From Roseibium alexandrii DFL-11 (GTDB lineage Bacteria > Pseudomonadota > Alphaproteobacteria > Rhizobiales > Stappiaceae), in assembly GCF_000158095.2 (NCBI RefSeq), contig NZ_CM011002.1:797541-861540 (forward strand): a stretch of DNA of 64,000 nt, written 5' to 3'. The notes under the pieces are model-generated. The model did not search any database. It worked only from the letters and a program-made list of their open reading frames with translations, and was not told the origin of the DNA. A program made the translations under genes and the position numbers. Within the stretch, counting starts at the first letter, position 1; each line of letters begins with the position of its first letter. Below, piece by piece: positions 45,597-53,554 of this stretch.

Positions 45597-46595
45597 ATGA
45601 CCGTTGAAACAATTTCCATGAACCGGCGCGGCTTTTTGGGCGGCGCCATGACCGGCGGTGCTGCACTTGGCGCGGCAAGTGCTTTGAGCCTGGTCCCGGC
45701 AACAGCACATGCAGCAGCGCCTTTGGCCGGGTCGCCGATGGCAGGTGCGTTGCGGCGCAAGGTCGGTAATTTCGAAGTGACGGCGCTCCTCGACGGTTAC
45801 CTGCAACTAGGTCCAGAACTGATTGTCGGTTATGAGGAAGAAACTGCGGCGAAGCTGCGTAAGGCGGCGTTCATTGAGAGCCAAGCGCTCACGGGACCGG
45901 TGAACGCTTATCTCGTAAACACCGGCGACAAATTGGTGCTGATCGATGCGGGCACATCCGACAAGATGGGGCCAACTCTTGGGCATCTCGGCAGTGCTTT
46001 GTCCGCAGCTGGTGTTACACCGGAACAGATCGATGCGGTTCTGATAACCCACATGCACCCGGACCACCTTTTCGGCGTGCTAACACCGACCGGCAAAAAG
46101 GCGTTCCCGAATGCTGAATTGCTGCTGCCTGAGCTGGATAACATCTTCTGGTACGATGATGCAGCAATGAACGCAGCGCCCGAGCAGTTCAAACCGTTTT
46201 TCCTAGGGGCTCGCGCAAGCGCAGATGCCTACAAGTCCACCCAGTCACTGTTCAATCCGGGAAAGGAACTCTTTCCGGGTATCACTGCGAAGGCCTTGCC
46301 GGGTCACACGCCCGGACATGTCGGTTTTGTGATCGAAAGCAATGGCGAACAGCTGATCATTGCGGCGGACATCATTCACGCAACAACGTATCAATTCGAG
46401 AACCCGGAATGGGCGATTGCCTTTGATATTGATCCAGCGCAGGCAATTGAAACCCGGAAGAAGTTTTTCGATGAGGTTTCGGCCGACAGGGTGATGTTTG
46501 CCGGAATGCACATCCCGTTCCCGGGTTTTGGCTATCTCGCCAAACAGGGCGATGGCTACCGCTTCGTCGCGGCCGACTGGCCGTACACCTTCTAA
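45597..46595 (+). CDS. Exported metallo-beta-lactamase-fold hydrolase
   Basis: A 332-residue protein with a twin-arginine signal (MNRRGFLGGAMTGGAAL...AHA, cut near residue 40). The zinc-binding motif is THMHPDHLFG (His152, His154, Asp156, His157), followed by further histidines at GHTPGHVGF and in the GMHIPFPGFG end. This arrangement matches the MBL subgroup that includes lactonases and some arylsulfatase- or methyl-parathion-hydrolase-like enzymes. A role in lactone or organophosphate-ester cleavage is possible. The start at ATG 45597 has GGAG upstream. The divergent LysR gene is its probable regulator. Confidence 0.9.
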   Translation: MTVETISMNRRGFLGGAMTGGAALGAASALSLVPATAHAAAPLAGSPMAGALRRKVGNFEVTALLDGYLQLGPELIVGYEEETAAKLRKAAFIESQALTGPVNAYLVNTGDKLVLIDAGTSDKMGPTLGHLGSALSAAGVTPEQIDAVLITHMHPDHLFGVLTPTGKKAFPNAELLLPELDNIFWYDDAAMNAAPEQFKPFFLGARASADAYKSTQSLFNPGKELFPGITAKALPGHTPGHVGFVIESNGEQLIIAADIIHATTYQFENPEWAIAFDIDPAQAIETRKKFFDEVSADRVMFAGMHIPFPGFGYLAKQGDGYRFVAADWPYTF

Positions 46596-46614
46596 GGGAC
46601 TTCTGAAAGAAGTG

Positions 46615-46635
46615 GGAGCGCTTGGACGGCGCTCC
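46615..46635. terminator. Weak bidirectional hairpin between convergent genes
   Basis: GGAGCGC (46615-46621) pairs with GCGCTCC (46629-46635) across a 7-base loop, between the metallo-hydrolase and moeA stops. There is no clear T-tract on either side, so termination is only probable. Confidence 0.35.
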
Positions 46636-47912
46636 TACACAACGCCCATACCGGAGAACGGCAGGAAGGTGACCAGCTCACCGCGTTTTACCGATGTTGC
46701 GTCTTCCGGGATCTCGATCAGCCCGTCCGCTTCCCGCAGCCCTGTGATGAGACCAGAGCCATCGCGGTCGAATTTGCGGGCGATCGTCTTGCCGTTTTCG
46801 TCTATTCCGAGGATGCCTCTGTAGAATTCCCGGCGGTCCGGTTTCTTCTTTGGAACCTCGAAGTCAGCCGGGGCCTGGAATCGTTGCGGTTCGACAAAAC
46901 CGCCACCGCCCAGAACACTGAGGACAGGGCGGCCATAGAGCAGAAAACAGACCATGGCCGCGACCGGGTTGCCGGGCAGTCCAAGAAATACGCAGTTTCC
47001 GATCTGGCCAAACATCATTGGCCGGCCCGGCTTGATAGCGAGTTGCCACATATGCCGCTGGCCAAGCTTTTCCAGCGCGGTCTGCATGTGATCTTCCTCA
47101 CCGCGGCTTGCCCCGCCGGTCGTCAGGATAATGTCGAACGTCTTTGATGCTTCCGCCAGGGTGCGTTCGACCAGACCGGCATCGTCCTTCAAGATCCCCA
47201 GATCTTCGATCTCAACCGGCAATCCTGCGGTGAGGCTTTTCAGCAAGTAATGATTGGAATCGTAGACATCCCCGATGGTGATCAGATCGCCAGGCCGGCG
47301 CAATTCATCGCCGGTTGAAACGAGCGCAACCTTGAGCTTTCGATAGACCGTAATTTTGGCAAGCCCGGTTGATGCAATCGCTGCGAGGTCCTGGGGTTTA
47401 AGCCGGTGCCCGGAGGTCAGTATCTTCGTGCCTTCGGCAACATCTTCCCCGGCCTTCCGGCAGTTGGCACCTTTCTTCAGGCCTTGGGGCACGATGACGA
47501 AATCTTCGCCGTCCTGGCGGTGGGTTTCGCAGTCTTCCTGCATGGCGACCGTGTCAGCGCCCGGCGGCATGACGGCACCGGTGAAGATCCGGGCGGCGCC
47601 CCATGGTGCAAGCATTTCGTTGGAGGCATGACCGGCGGCGACACGCTGGCGCAATCGGAAAAAACCGCCGGCTTCATCGTGGTCCGCAAAGCGGAATGCA
47701 TACCCGTCGACAGCGGAATTATCGGCGAGTGGAATGTTGCGTGGTGCCGTGATGTCTTGCGCCAGGATCCGGCCGAGCGCTTCGCCCAAGGGAATGGTCT
47801 GTGACAGGGCTACCGGCGCAAGCCTGTCTTTTAGAATTGCCAGTGCCTCGGCGTGTTTCAGCCGGTCCTTGTCGTGCAGAAAGCAGTCGTTCAAGAGAGG
47901 CTTGGCCGTCAT
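46635..47912 (-). CDS. moeA: Molybdopterin molybdotransferase
   Basis: A 425-residue cytosolic enzyme that inserts molybdate into adenylated molybdopterin. Seen are the N-terminal AEALAILKDRLAPVAL, the first catalytic loop NIPLADNSAVDGYAFRF, IFTGAVMPPGADTVAMQEDC, and the MPT-binding TTGGASRGEEDHMQTALEKLG near residue 255, followed by QLAIKPGRPMMFGQIG. It is the last gene of an operon fdhD-mobA-mobB-moeA, in which each gene overlaps the next by 4 bases. moaA is elsewhere in this window. The length is normal. Confidence 0.95.
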   Translation of the reverse strand: MTAKPLLNDCFLHDKDRLKHAEALAILKDRLAPVALSQTIPLGEALGRILAQDITAPRNIPLADNSAVDGYAFRFADHDEAGGFFRLRQRVAAGHASNEMLAPWGAARIFTGAVMPPGADTVAMQEDCETHRQDGEDFVIVPQGLKKGANCRKAGEDVAEGTKILTSGHRLKPQDLAAIASTGLAKITVYRKLKVALVSTGDELRRPGDLITIGDVYDSNHYLLKSLTAGLPVEIEDLGILKDDAGLVERTLAEASKTFDIILTTGGASRGEEDHMQTALEKLGQRHMWQLAIKPGRPMMFGQIGNCVFLGLPGNPVAAMVCFLLYGRPVLSVLGGGGFVEPQRFQAPADFEVPKKKPDRREFYRGILGIDENGKTIARKFDRDGSGLITGLREADGLIEIPEDATSVKRGELVTFLPFSGMGVV

Positions 47913-48430
47913 GACTGGACACTCTGCAGGCTGAGGTGGCTGGTTATAAAGTCAGCAAGACCGGAAACATCGTCGAGATCATAAACAGGCAGCGTTTCGT
48001 CAGGGATTGCATGATCAGCGGCAACAGCCAAAATGTGCGGGTCGTCCGGTGACAAAGGGCCTTTGCTGGCCGATTCGGTGCGTCGTGCTTCAATCTTCGG
48101 ATGGTTTTCCCGTTTGTACCCTTCGATCAGGATCAGGTCGCAGGGTGCCAGGCGCGGGAGAATTGCTGAAAGCGGTGGCTCTTCTTCCTCGCGCAGCTCG
48201 TGCATCAAGGCCCATCGGCGGCCGGATACGAGCGCGACTTCAACGGCACCAGCTTCCCGGTGCCGGTAACTGTCAGCGCCTGGCCGATCGATATCGAAGT
48301 TGTGGTGTGCGTGTTTGACGGTAGACACCTTAAGACCACGCGACGTGAACTCCGCCACCAGCCGGGTCACCAGTTGCGTCTTGCCGGAGTTCTTCCAGCC
48401 AGTAATTCCAAAGACAGGCGTTGATATCAT
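47909..48430 (-). CDS. mobB: Molybdopterin-guanine dinucleotide biosynthesis adaptor protein B
   Basis: A 173-residue GTP-binding protein. The P-loop is GITGWKNSGKTQLVTRLV near residues 8-25. KVSTVKHAHHNFDIDRPGADSYRHREAGA follows, the conserved H-rich MobB block, then DLILIEGYKRENHPKIE. MobB assists MobA in forming the guanine-dinucleotide form of the molybdenum cofactor. It overlaps moeA downstream and mobA upstream (ATGA each), so it is tightly coupled to both. Confidence 0.94.
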   Translation of the reverse strand: MISTPVFGITGWKNSGKTQLVTRLVAEFTSRGLKVSTVKHAHHNFDIDRPGADSYRHREAGAVEVALVSGRRWALMHELREEEEPPLSAILPRLAPCDLILIEGYKRENHPKIEARRTESASKGPLSPDDPHILAVAADHAIPDETLPVYDLDDVSGLADFITSHLSLQSVQS

Positions 48431-49080
48431 GAGGACAAAAGGCTCGCCGCGTTGCGGGCCGTCTCAAGATCATCCGGCCGGTTGGCATTGAAGAACGGAT
48501 CCAGGCCGGTCGCCTGATCCAACTCGAAACCGACTTCGATGCTGTCATGCCGGTCAACAAAGGCGAGTACCTTGCCGCTTTGTCCCGTCGACAGCCAGTC
48601 GTGCAGATCGTTATAGAGCGCGACCGGCCAAAGACCAAAGACCGGGTGGAGTTTGTCAGAAGAGCTGGCGAGTGCAATCACCGGTTCACCGCCGGGAACC
48701 GCTCCAAGGAAACGATCAACCAGGTTGGCCGGATAGAACGGCGTATCACCGGCGACTGACACGACATGACTGACGTGAGGCAGATTGCGCCGTGCGTGAC
48801 CAAGTCCGGCGAGGACACCGGCAAGAGGGCCTGCAAAACCGCCGATCGGATCAGGTTCGACAGGAAACTGGAACTGGGCAAATCGCTCCGGATCGCCATT
48901 TGCGTTTAAAACAATCTGCGAGACCTGAGGTGTGAGCCGGTTCAGAATGATCTCCAGCATCGATTTCCCGTTAAGATCAATGAGCGTCTTGTCGCCGCCG
49001 CCCATCCGGCGCGATTGTCCGCCGGCGAGTACACAGCCAAGGACACAGTCTTTGGAGATCCGAGCATTTGCCGGGGTCAT
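48427..49080 (-). CDS. mobA: Molybdenum cofactor guanylyltransferase
   Basis: A 217-residue nucleotidyltransferase. The N-terminal GCVLAGGQSRRMGGGDKTLIDL is the GTP-binding signature (GGxSxRMGxxDK). VVSVAGDTPFYPANLV contains the metal-binding aspartate. It attaches GMP to molybdopterin to give MGD for DMSO-reductase-family enzymes. Its genes are overlapped by fdhD upstream and mobB downstream. The presence of MobA with FdhD indicates that the organism makes MGD enzymes such as formate dehydrogenase, which is not in this window. Confidence 0.94.
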   Translation of the reverse strand: MTPANARISKDCVLGCVLAGGQSRRMGGGDKTLIDLNGKSMLEIILNRLTPQVSQIVLNANGDPERFAQFQFPVEPDPIGGFAGPLAGVLAGLGHARRNLPHVSHVVSVAGDTPFYPANLVDRFLGAVPGGEPVIALASSSDKLHPVFGLWPVALYNDLHDWLSTGQSGKVLAFVDRHDSIEVGFELDQATGLDPFFNANRPDDLETARNAASLLSS

Positions 49081-50003
49081 TCCGCTTTTTCACTCCCTTT
49101 CCGGCCGGATCCACGGGGTTCGTCTTCCGCAAGCGCGGGATCCATATCAAAGTCTATTCGTTCAGAGCCGGACAGCACGACGAATCTCTTGCCGCGTGCC
49201 CGGCCAATCAAGGTCAAACCGGCTTGCTGTGCAAGCTCCACACCCCAAGCGGTAAATCCTGACCGAGAGACGAGAATCGGGATGCCCATCATCACGGTCT
49301 TGATCACCATTTCTGACGTCAAACGCCCGGTTGTGTAGAAGATCTTATCCTCTGCTGGAACCTTGTTCAGCTCCATCCAGCCGGCGATCTTGTCGACAGC
49401 GTTGTGGCGGCCGACGTCCTCCATATAGACCAACGGCTGGTCATGACGGCACAATACGCAGCCATGGATCGCGCCAGCTTCCAGATAAAGCGACGGTGTT
49501 GTGTTGATCGCCCTGGTAAGCGCATAGAGCCAGGATGTTTTTAGCCGCGCGTCTTTTGGAAGGTCGATGGTTTCGAAGCCCTCCATGACATCTCCGAACA
49601 CGGTGCCTTGCGCGCAGCCGGAGGTCCTGACCTTCTTCTTTAGCTTGTCTTCGAAGTTGGTTTCGCGCTCGGTGCGCACAATAACGACTTCAAGATCGTC
49701 ATCATACTCGATCCCGGTAATGACATCGTCGGGTGCCAGCATGTTCTGGTTTTTGAGATAGCCGACGGCAAGCAGATCAGGATGATCGCCAATGGTCATC
49801 ATCGTGACCACTTCCTGAGAATTCAGAAACAAAGTCAGGGGTTTTTCGGTGACCACCCTGGTGTCGACCTCGGCACCGGTGTGGTCGATACCGGTTACGG
49901 AAGTCGAGAGAGCGGGATTGTAAGGGTCGGGTTGCAGAATGTAGGGCGCCGTCACAGGCACAGAACTCCAAGGTTGTTTCGTCTGGAAGACTATGGGAGC
50001 CAA
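49077..50003 (-). CDS. fdhD: Formate dehydrogenase accessory sulfurtransferase
   Basis: A 308-residue protein of the FdhD family. Family blocks are TEKPLTLFLNSQEVVTMMTIGDHPDLLAVGYL, SGCAQGTVFGD near residue 135, HGCVLCRHDQPLVYMEDVGRHNAVDKIAGW, YTTGRLTSEMVIKTVMMGIPILVSRSGFTAWGVELA and LTLIGRARGKRFVVLSG. FdhD sulfurates the cofactor before its insertion into formate dehydrogenase. The usual paired cysteines of the catalytic loop read here as a single Cys (SGCAQG), as in some homologues. The start is uncertain: TTG 50003, or GTG 49961/49955 after a GGAG. It is first in the cofactor operon. Confidence 0.92.
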   Translation of the reverse strand: MAPIVFQTKQPWSSVPVTAPYILQPDPYNPALSTSVTGIDHTGAEVDTRVVTEKPLTLFLNSQEVVTMMTIGDHPDLLAVGYLKNQNMLAPDDVITGIEYDDDLEVVIVRTERETNFEDKLKKKVRTSGCAQGTVFGDVMEGFETIDLPKDARLKTSWLYALTRAINTTPSLYLEAGAIHGCVLCRHDQPLVYMEDVGRHNAVDKIAGWMELNKVPAEDKIFYTTGRLTSEMVIKTVMMGIPILVSRSGFTAWGVELAQQAGLTLIGRARGKRFVVLSGSERIDFDMDPALAEDEPRGSGRKGSEKAE

Positions 50004-50036
50004 AGGGAGAAGGGCAAGCTCTATTGGGTCCTGATC

Positions 50037-51206
50037 CTAAGTCTGTTTTCGAAACCGCATAAGTGCCATGAAAGCCCCGCCTGCAAGAAGTCCCCAAAAT
50101 GCTCCGGACACCCCGAAGAAGCTGACACCGGAGGCCGTGATTGCAAAGGTGATGATGGCGCTGTCTCGCGTTTCGGCCTCTTTGGTAGCTTCACCGATTG
50201 AAAACGCAAGCGCGCCAAGCAAGGCAAGACCTGCCACGGCTTCGATCAAGATGCCAGGTGTGGCCGCCACTAAAGCCATGACCAGACCGGCGAAGAGACC
50301 GAACAGGACATAGATCACACCTGCGAACACGGCCGCCCAATAGCGGGCGGCTGGATCCTTATGCGCATCTTCACCTGCGCACATGGCGGCCGTGATTGCG
50401 GCAAGGTTTACGGCGTGCCCGCCGAACGGAGCCGACAGCAAGCTGAAGACGCCGGACAGCGTAAACAGTGAGCTGCTGTTCGGCTGGTAGCCAAAGGCCC
50501 TCAAGACCGCGATGCCCGGTATGTTTTGAGACGCCATCGTTACGATGAAAAGCGGCAGCGCAATGCTGACAAAAGCCTCGAAGGTGAACACGGGTAGGAT
50601 AACAATCGGCTTGCTGATCAGAGGTGTTTCAGCAAGAGAAAGCGACCCGCCCGTCAGAAACGCAATGCCGAAGGTGACGACCATGGCTAGCGGGACGGCG
50701 TAAAGCCGGGCGAAACGAACAGCGACTGCCCAAGTCAGGATTACCGCCAATGCATAGACCGGCATTTCGCCAACAGCCCGCACCGGAGCAAGACACAGCC
50801 CGAAAAGGACGCCCGCCAGCATGGCATTGGCAAGCGGACTTGGGATCGCTGCAACGGCGCGTCCAAATGGACGGATCAGGCCTGCCAGAATGATCAGGAC
50901 CGCGCAGACAACAAAGGCGCCAACAGCAGCTGCGAAACCGCCGTCGACTGCGCCGGCGGAAGCAAGCAAGGCTGCACCGGGTGTCGACCAGGCAATGCTG
51001 ACCGGGATCTTTGTCCAAAGCGATGCAACGACAGCGCAGAGGCCCATTGAGATGGACAGAGCCATCAAGCCGCTGGTTGCCTCGGCGGGCGTGGCTCCGG
51101 TGGCATTCAACCCCTGAATGACGATGGCAAAAGAGCTTGCAAAGCCGACGATTGCGGCGAGCAGTCCGGCAGAAAAGGACTGGAAAGACGGGCGTGCGGC
51201 GGGCAT
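50037..51206 (-). CDS. BenE-family benzoate/H+ symporter-like permease
   Basis: A 389-residue membrane protein with about twelve helices. It matches the BenE (PF03594) family: FSAGLLAAIVGFASSFAIVIQGL at the start, then VSIAWSTPGAALLAS, AMLAGVLFGLCLAPV and FGGHAVNLAAITAAMCAGEDAH, which is highly conserved. BenE proteins import benzoate with protons in aromatic-degrading strains. No benzoate catabolic gene is nearby, so its real substrate here is uncertain. The start was set at ATG 51206. It is not clearly part of the adjacent molybdenum operon. Confidence 0.9.
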   Translation of the reverse strand: MPAARPSFQSFSAGLLAAIVGFASSFAIVIQGLNATGATPAEATSGLMALSISMGLCAVVASLWTKIPVSIAWSTPGAALLASAGAVDGGFAAAVGAFVVCAVLIILAGLIRPFGRAVAAIPSPLANAMLAGVLFGLCLAPVRAVGEMPVYALAVILTWAVAVRFARLYAVPLAMVVTFGIAFLTGGSLSLAETPLISKPIVILPVFTFEAFVSIALPLFIVTMASQNIPGIAVLRAFGYQPNSSSLFTLSGVFSLLSAPFGGHAVNLAAITAAMCAGEDAHKDPAARYWAAVFAGVIYVLFGLFAGLVMALVAATPGILIEAVAGLALLGALAFSIGEATKEAETRDSAIITFAITASGVSFFGVSGAFWGLLAGGAFMALMRFRKQT

Positions 51207-51312
51207 GAAAATGTGATTCCAAGGAAAGGGAACCACACCCTAATCCGCACGGAGTGGAGATGGCCAGATCAGTTCAGCCGCAAACCGTTCTCTTTGGAGA
51301 TCGGGCCGGGGC

Positions 51313-51771
51313 TCAGATCATCAACATGTCGTTTGTCATCCGGCCTTCGCGCAGCTCCTTGGCGAAGTGGCTGAGCGCCAGATACGCCTCTTCGCGGGTG
51401 ACTTCACCTGGATGATCAAGGAGTGGGCGGAGCTCTGCATGCCGGGATGCAGCAATGCCATCCGTCAAATCGCGGAAGAACATCAGCGAGTTCGGAAACA
51501 ACCGGTAATCGGCCGGCTCGTGAATGATGCCCTCAATGTCGTGGAGGCGCGGATCGTTCATGACACAATACACTGTGTCGAGCACCGGTCCGGTATAGCC
51601 TTCCAGAACCTGAATAATGTGCTGATCGACCAATAGCAAAGCCCCGGTAACACCTGCACGACGGTTGATGCGCCGAATGCGTAGCAAGGTCTTGTCGATT
51701 TCATCCGGCAGGGCCAAGCGCATGTTGTCCCATTTGATTTTGCTGCGGTAGCAGGCCCGGTAGAGTTCCAT
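51313..51771 (-). CDS. BLUF-domain blue-light sensor protein
   Basis: A 152-residue protein made up of a BLUF (FAD-binding) domain plus a short C-terminal helix pair. Key residues fit the family: Tyr8 (CYRSKI, aligned to the VYxSRA strand), Asn36 (INRRAGVTGALLLV) and Gln54 (IIQVLEGYTGPV). Tyr, Asn and Gln form the hydrogen-bond network to the flavin. YCVMNDPRLHDIEGI follows as usual. There is an extra four residues between Tyr8 and Asn36 compared with AppA-type domains. With no output domain it must act by protein interaction. A photolyase gene lies 9 kb away. Confidence 0.9.
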   Translation of the reverse strand: MELYRACYRSKIKWDNMRLALPDEIDKTLLRIRRINRRAGVTGALLLVDQHIIQVLEGYTGPVLDTVYCVMNDPRLHDIEGIIHEPADYRLFPNSLMFFRDLTDGIAASRHAELRPLLDHPGEVTREEAYLALSHFAKELREGRMTNDMLMI

Positions 51772-51979
51772 TGCTCGTGTCCCATCAAATCCCCGATAAG
51801 ACCAGCCTGCGCTTCAATTCCTCACATTTGCTTAAAATTTGAATCAAATTGGAAGAAGAGGGCCGGTTTTCGACAGGTCCTCACTTGGGTCTGCTGATTC
51901 CGGTGCTGTTGGTTCAAAAGAACAGCGTCAAGAAACCTGTGCACAAATACATTGGCTGATCTTCTTGTGTGCAAGCGGC

Positions 51980-52570
51980 TCAGATGTCCCGTGACAGCTT
52001 GAACATTAGGCCGTTCTTAACCGCTGGCCATTCGTGTGGAAGAATCGAATAGACAGCCGTATCTCTCAGCGCGCCATCTGCGGATCTTTGATGGGACCGC
52101 AAGACGCCATCAAGCCGTGCACCGAGCCGCTCGATGGCTGTCCGGCTCTGGCGGTTCAGGAAGTGGGTCCGGAACTCCACCGCTATACAGTCCAGCTCTT
52201 CAAATGCATGCGTGAGCAGCATCAACTTACACTCGGTGTTGAGACCGGTTCTTTGAACGGATTTGCGATACCAGGTGGAGCCAATCTCGACCCGTTCGTG
52301 AACAGGGTCGATGTTCATGTAAGTGGTCATCCCGACCGCCTTGCCATCCGGTGTGAGAACCGCAAAGGGCAACATCGAGCCGGCATCCTGCAATCCCAGG
52401 CGCCGCTCTATTTCTGCCCGAACGTCTGCAGGCTTCGGAATGCTCGTATACCAGGCCTTCCATAGATCCCCTTCAGCCGAGGCTTCTGAAAGATCGTCCG
52501 CGTGCTCAAGGCTGAGAGGAACGAGTGAGACATATGTACCGGTCAAGGTAATTGGTGGGGGCCAGGACAT
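51980..52570 (-). CDS. GNAT family N-acetyltransferase, RimJ/RimL-like
   Basis: A 196-residue acetyltransferase. LTGTYVSLVPLSLEHADDL at the N-terminus, GMTTYMNIDPVHERVEIGSTWY and the acetyl-CoA-binding region VQRTGLNTECKLMLLTHAFEELDC are typical of the RimJ/RimL (PF13302) group. The conserved NRQSRTAIERLGARLDG follows. The substrate is unknown. ATG 52570 was chosen; an open frame extends 22 codons upstream but runs into the neighbour gene's region and lacks family similarity. Confidence 0.88.
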   Translation of the reverse strand: MSWPPPITLTGTYVSLVPLSLEHADDLSEASAEGDLWKAWYTSIPKPADVRAEIERRLGLQDAGSMLPFAVLTPDGKAVGMTTYMNIDPVHERVEIGSTWYRKSVQRTGLNTECKLMLLTHAFEELDCIAVEFRTHFLNRQSRTAIERLGARLDGVLRSHQRSADGALRDTAVYSILPHEWPAVKNGLMFKLSRDI

Positions 52571-52608
52571 CGAATGATCCGCCAATTTGTTGGTGCGTTG
52601 GTTGTCTA

Positions 52609-53289
52609 TCAGAAGGGCCGTTCTTCGCCGCTCCATTTGAAGAACTTGCCGGTGTCTTTCAACGTGAGGGTTTCACTTAGGTTCAGAATGCCGGTAGCGA
52701 CATCGGCTGGACAATTGTCGGCCTCCGGTCCGCCCATGTCGGTGCGGACCCAGCCCGGATCGATCAAGGCAACTGGAACACCTTCGTCTTCGAGCTCTGT
52801 TGCCAAACCTTGCATCACCTTGTTCACAGCCGCCTTGGATGCGCGGTAGGCAATACGGTCGGACTTGCGATAGCCCATCCAGGACATCTGGCTGGAGACC
52901 GTGATGATTGTGCCGGGTTTGTCTTTCAGGATGTGAGCTAGAAAGGATTGGCTGACGGCAAGTGGCCCAAGCGTGTTGATTGCCAGTGTTTCGTGAAAGC
53001 CGTCATAGTCCGTATCAAGCGGGCTTTGCCGATCGGGGCCGATAATGCCTGCGTTGTTGATCAGGACATCGATAGGGGCGTCGAGCGCGTCGGCAGCTGC
53101 TTCCACAGCCTTGTGATCGGTAACGTCGAAAACAAGAGGCATGACTTTGCCTTCAAAGGCCTCAGTGATTTCGCGGGCGGCCTCTTCTGACCTCACGGAC
53201 CCATAAACAGTCCAGCCTTTGGCAAGAGCGGCGGCGACAAGTTCGCGTCCAATTCCGCGATTGATGGCGGTAATCAGGCAGGTGGTCAT
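52609..53289 (-). CDS. Short-chain dehydrogenase/reductase
   Basis: A 226-residue SDR. The nucleotide-binding motif is CLITAINRGIGRELV at residues 4-18, with the glycine-rich pattern slightly changed (TAINRGIG instead of TGANRGIG). Then come INNAGI near residue 80, the catalytic Ser in TVSSQMSW, and YRASKAAVNKV with the Tyr and Lys of the YxxxK site. It resembles short C-factor/csgA-like SDRs. The substrate is unknown. The upstream gap contains several strong palindromes, so expression is likely regulated. Confidence 0.9.
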   Translation of the reverse strand: MTTCLITAINRGIGRELVAAALAKGWTVYGSVRSEEAAREITEAFEGKVMPLVFDVTDHKAVEAAADALDAPIDVLINNAGIIGPDRQSPLDTDYDGFHETLAINTLGPLAVSQSFLAHILKDKPGTIITVSSQMSWMGYRKSDRIAYRASKAAVNKVMQGLATELEDEGVPVALIDPGWVRTDMGGPEADNCPADVATGILNLSETLTLKDTGKFFKWSGEERPF

Positions 53290-53359
53290 AGGTTTTCTCG
53301 AAAAGTGGTTGTTCAGGTGAAAGAGCAGAAACTATCCGGACTGCCTGGGGAAGGGTCAA

Positions 53360-53409
53360 GGACAACATTGTCCTCTCTGCGCAAGGGGGACAATGTTGAG
53401 CGCTCAACA
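53360..53409. promoter_or_regulatory. Nested palindromes upstream of the SDR gene
   Basis: CAACATTGTCC (53363-53373) is the exact reverse complement of GGACAATGTTG (53388-53398). The first arm is part of a near-perfect 14-bp palindrome GGACAA-CA-TTGTCC (53360-53373). TGTTGAGCGCTCAACA at 53394-53409 is a perfect 16-bp palindrome that overlaps the second arm. They lie 71-120 bases upstream of the SDR start. This looks like an operator for one or two regulators. Confidence 0.65.
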
Positions 53410-53450
53410 CACCTTGTAACGCGCAATCATCAACCCTAAGAAACAGGAGG

Positions 53451-53491
53451 AAATCACCTTAAAAGGTGAAAATCATACAATAAGGTGATTT
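53451..53491. promoter_or_regulatory. Inverted repeat with three AAGGTGA half-sites upstream of the Mrp gene
   Basis: AAATCACCTTA (53451-53461) pairs exactly with TAAGGTGATTT (53481-53491). A third half-site AAGGTGA in the middle makes TCACCTT-AA-AAGGTGA with the left arm. It lies 64-104 bases before the mrp start codon. The form suggests an operator for a dimeric regulator; which one is unknown. Confidence 0.6.
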
Positions 53492-53554
53492 TGGGCCGAT
53501 ATGGCACCTCAGCGGAGGAGCGCTGCGATCACCTGAGACCGACAGGACGCATAG

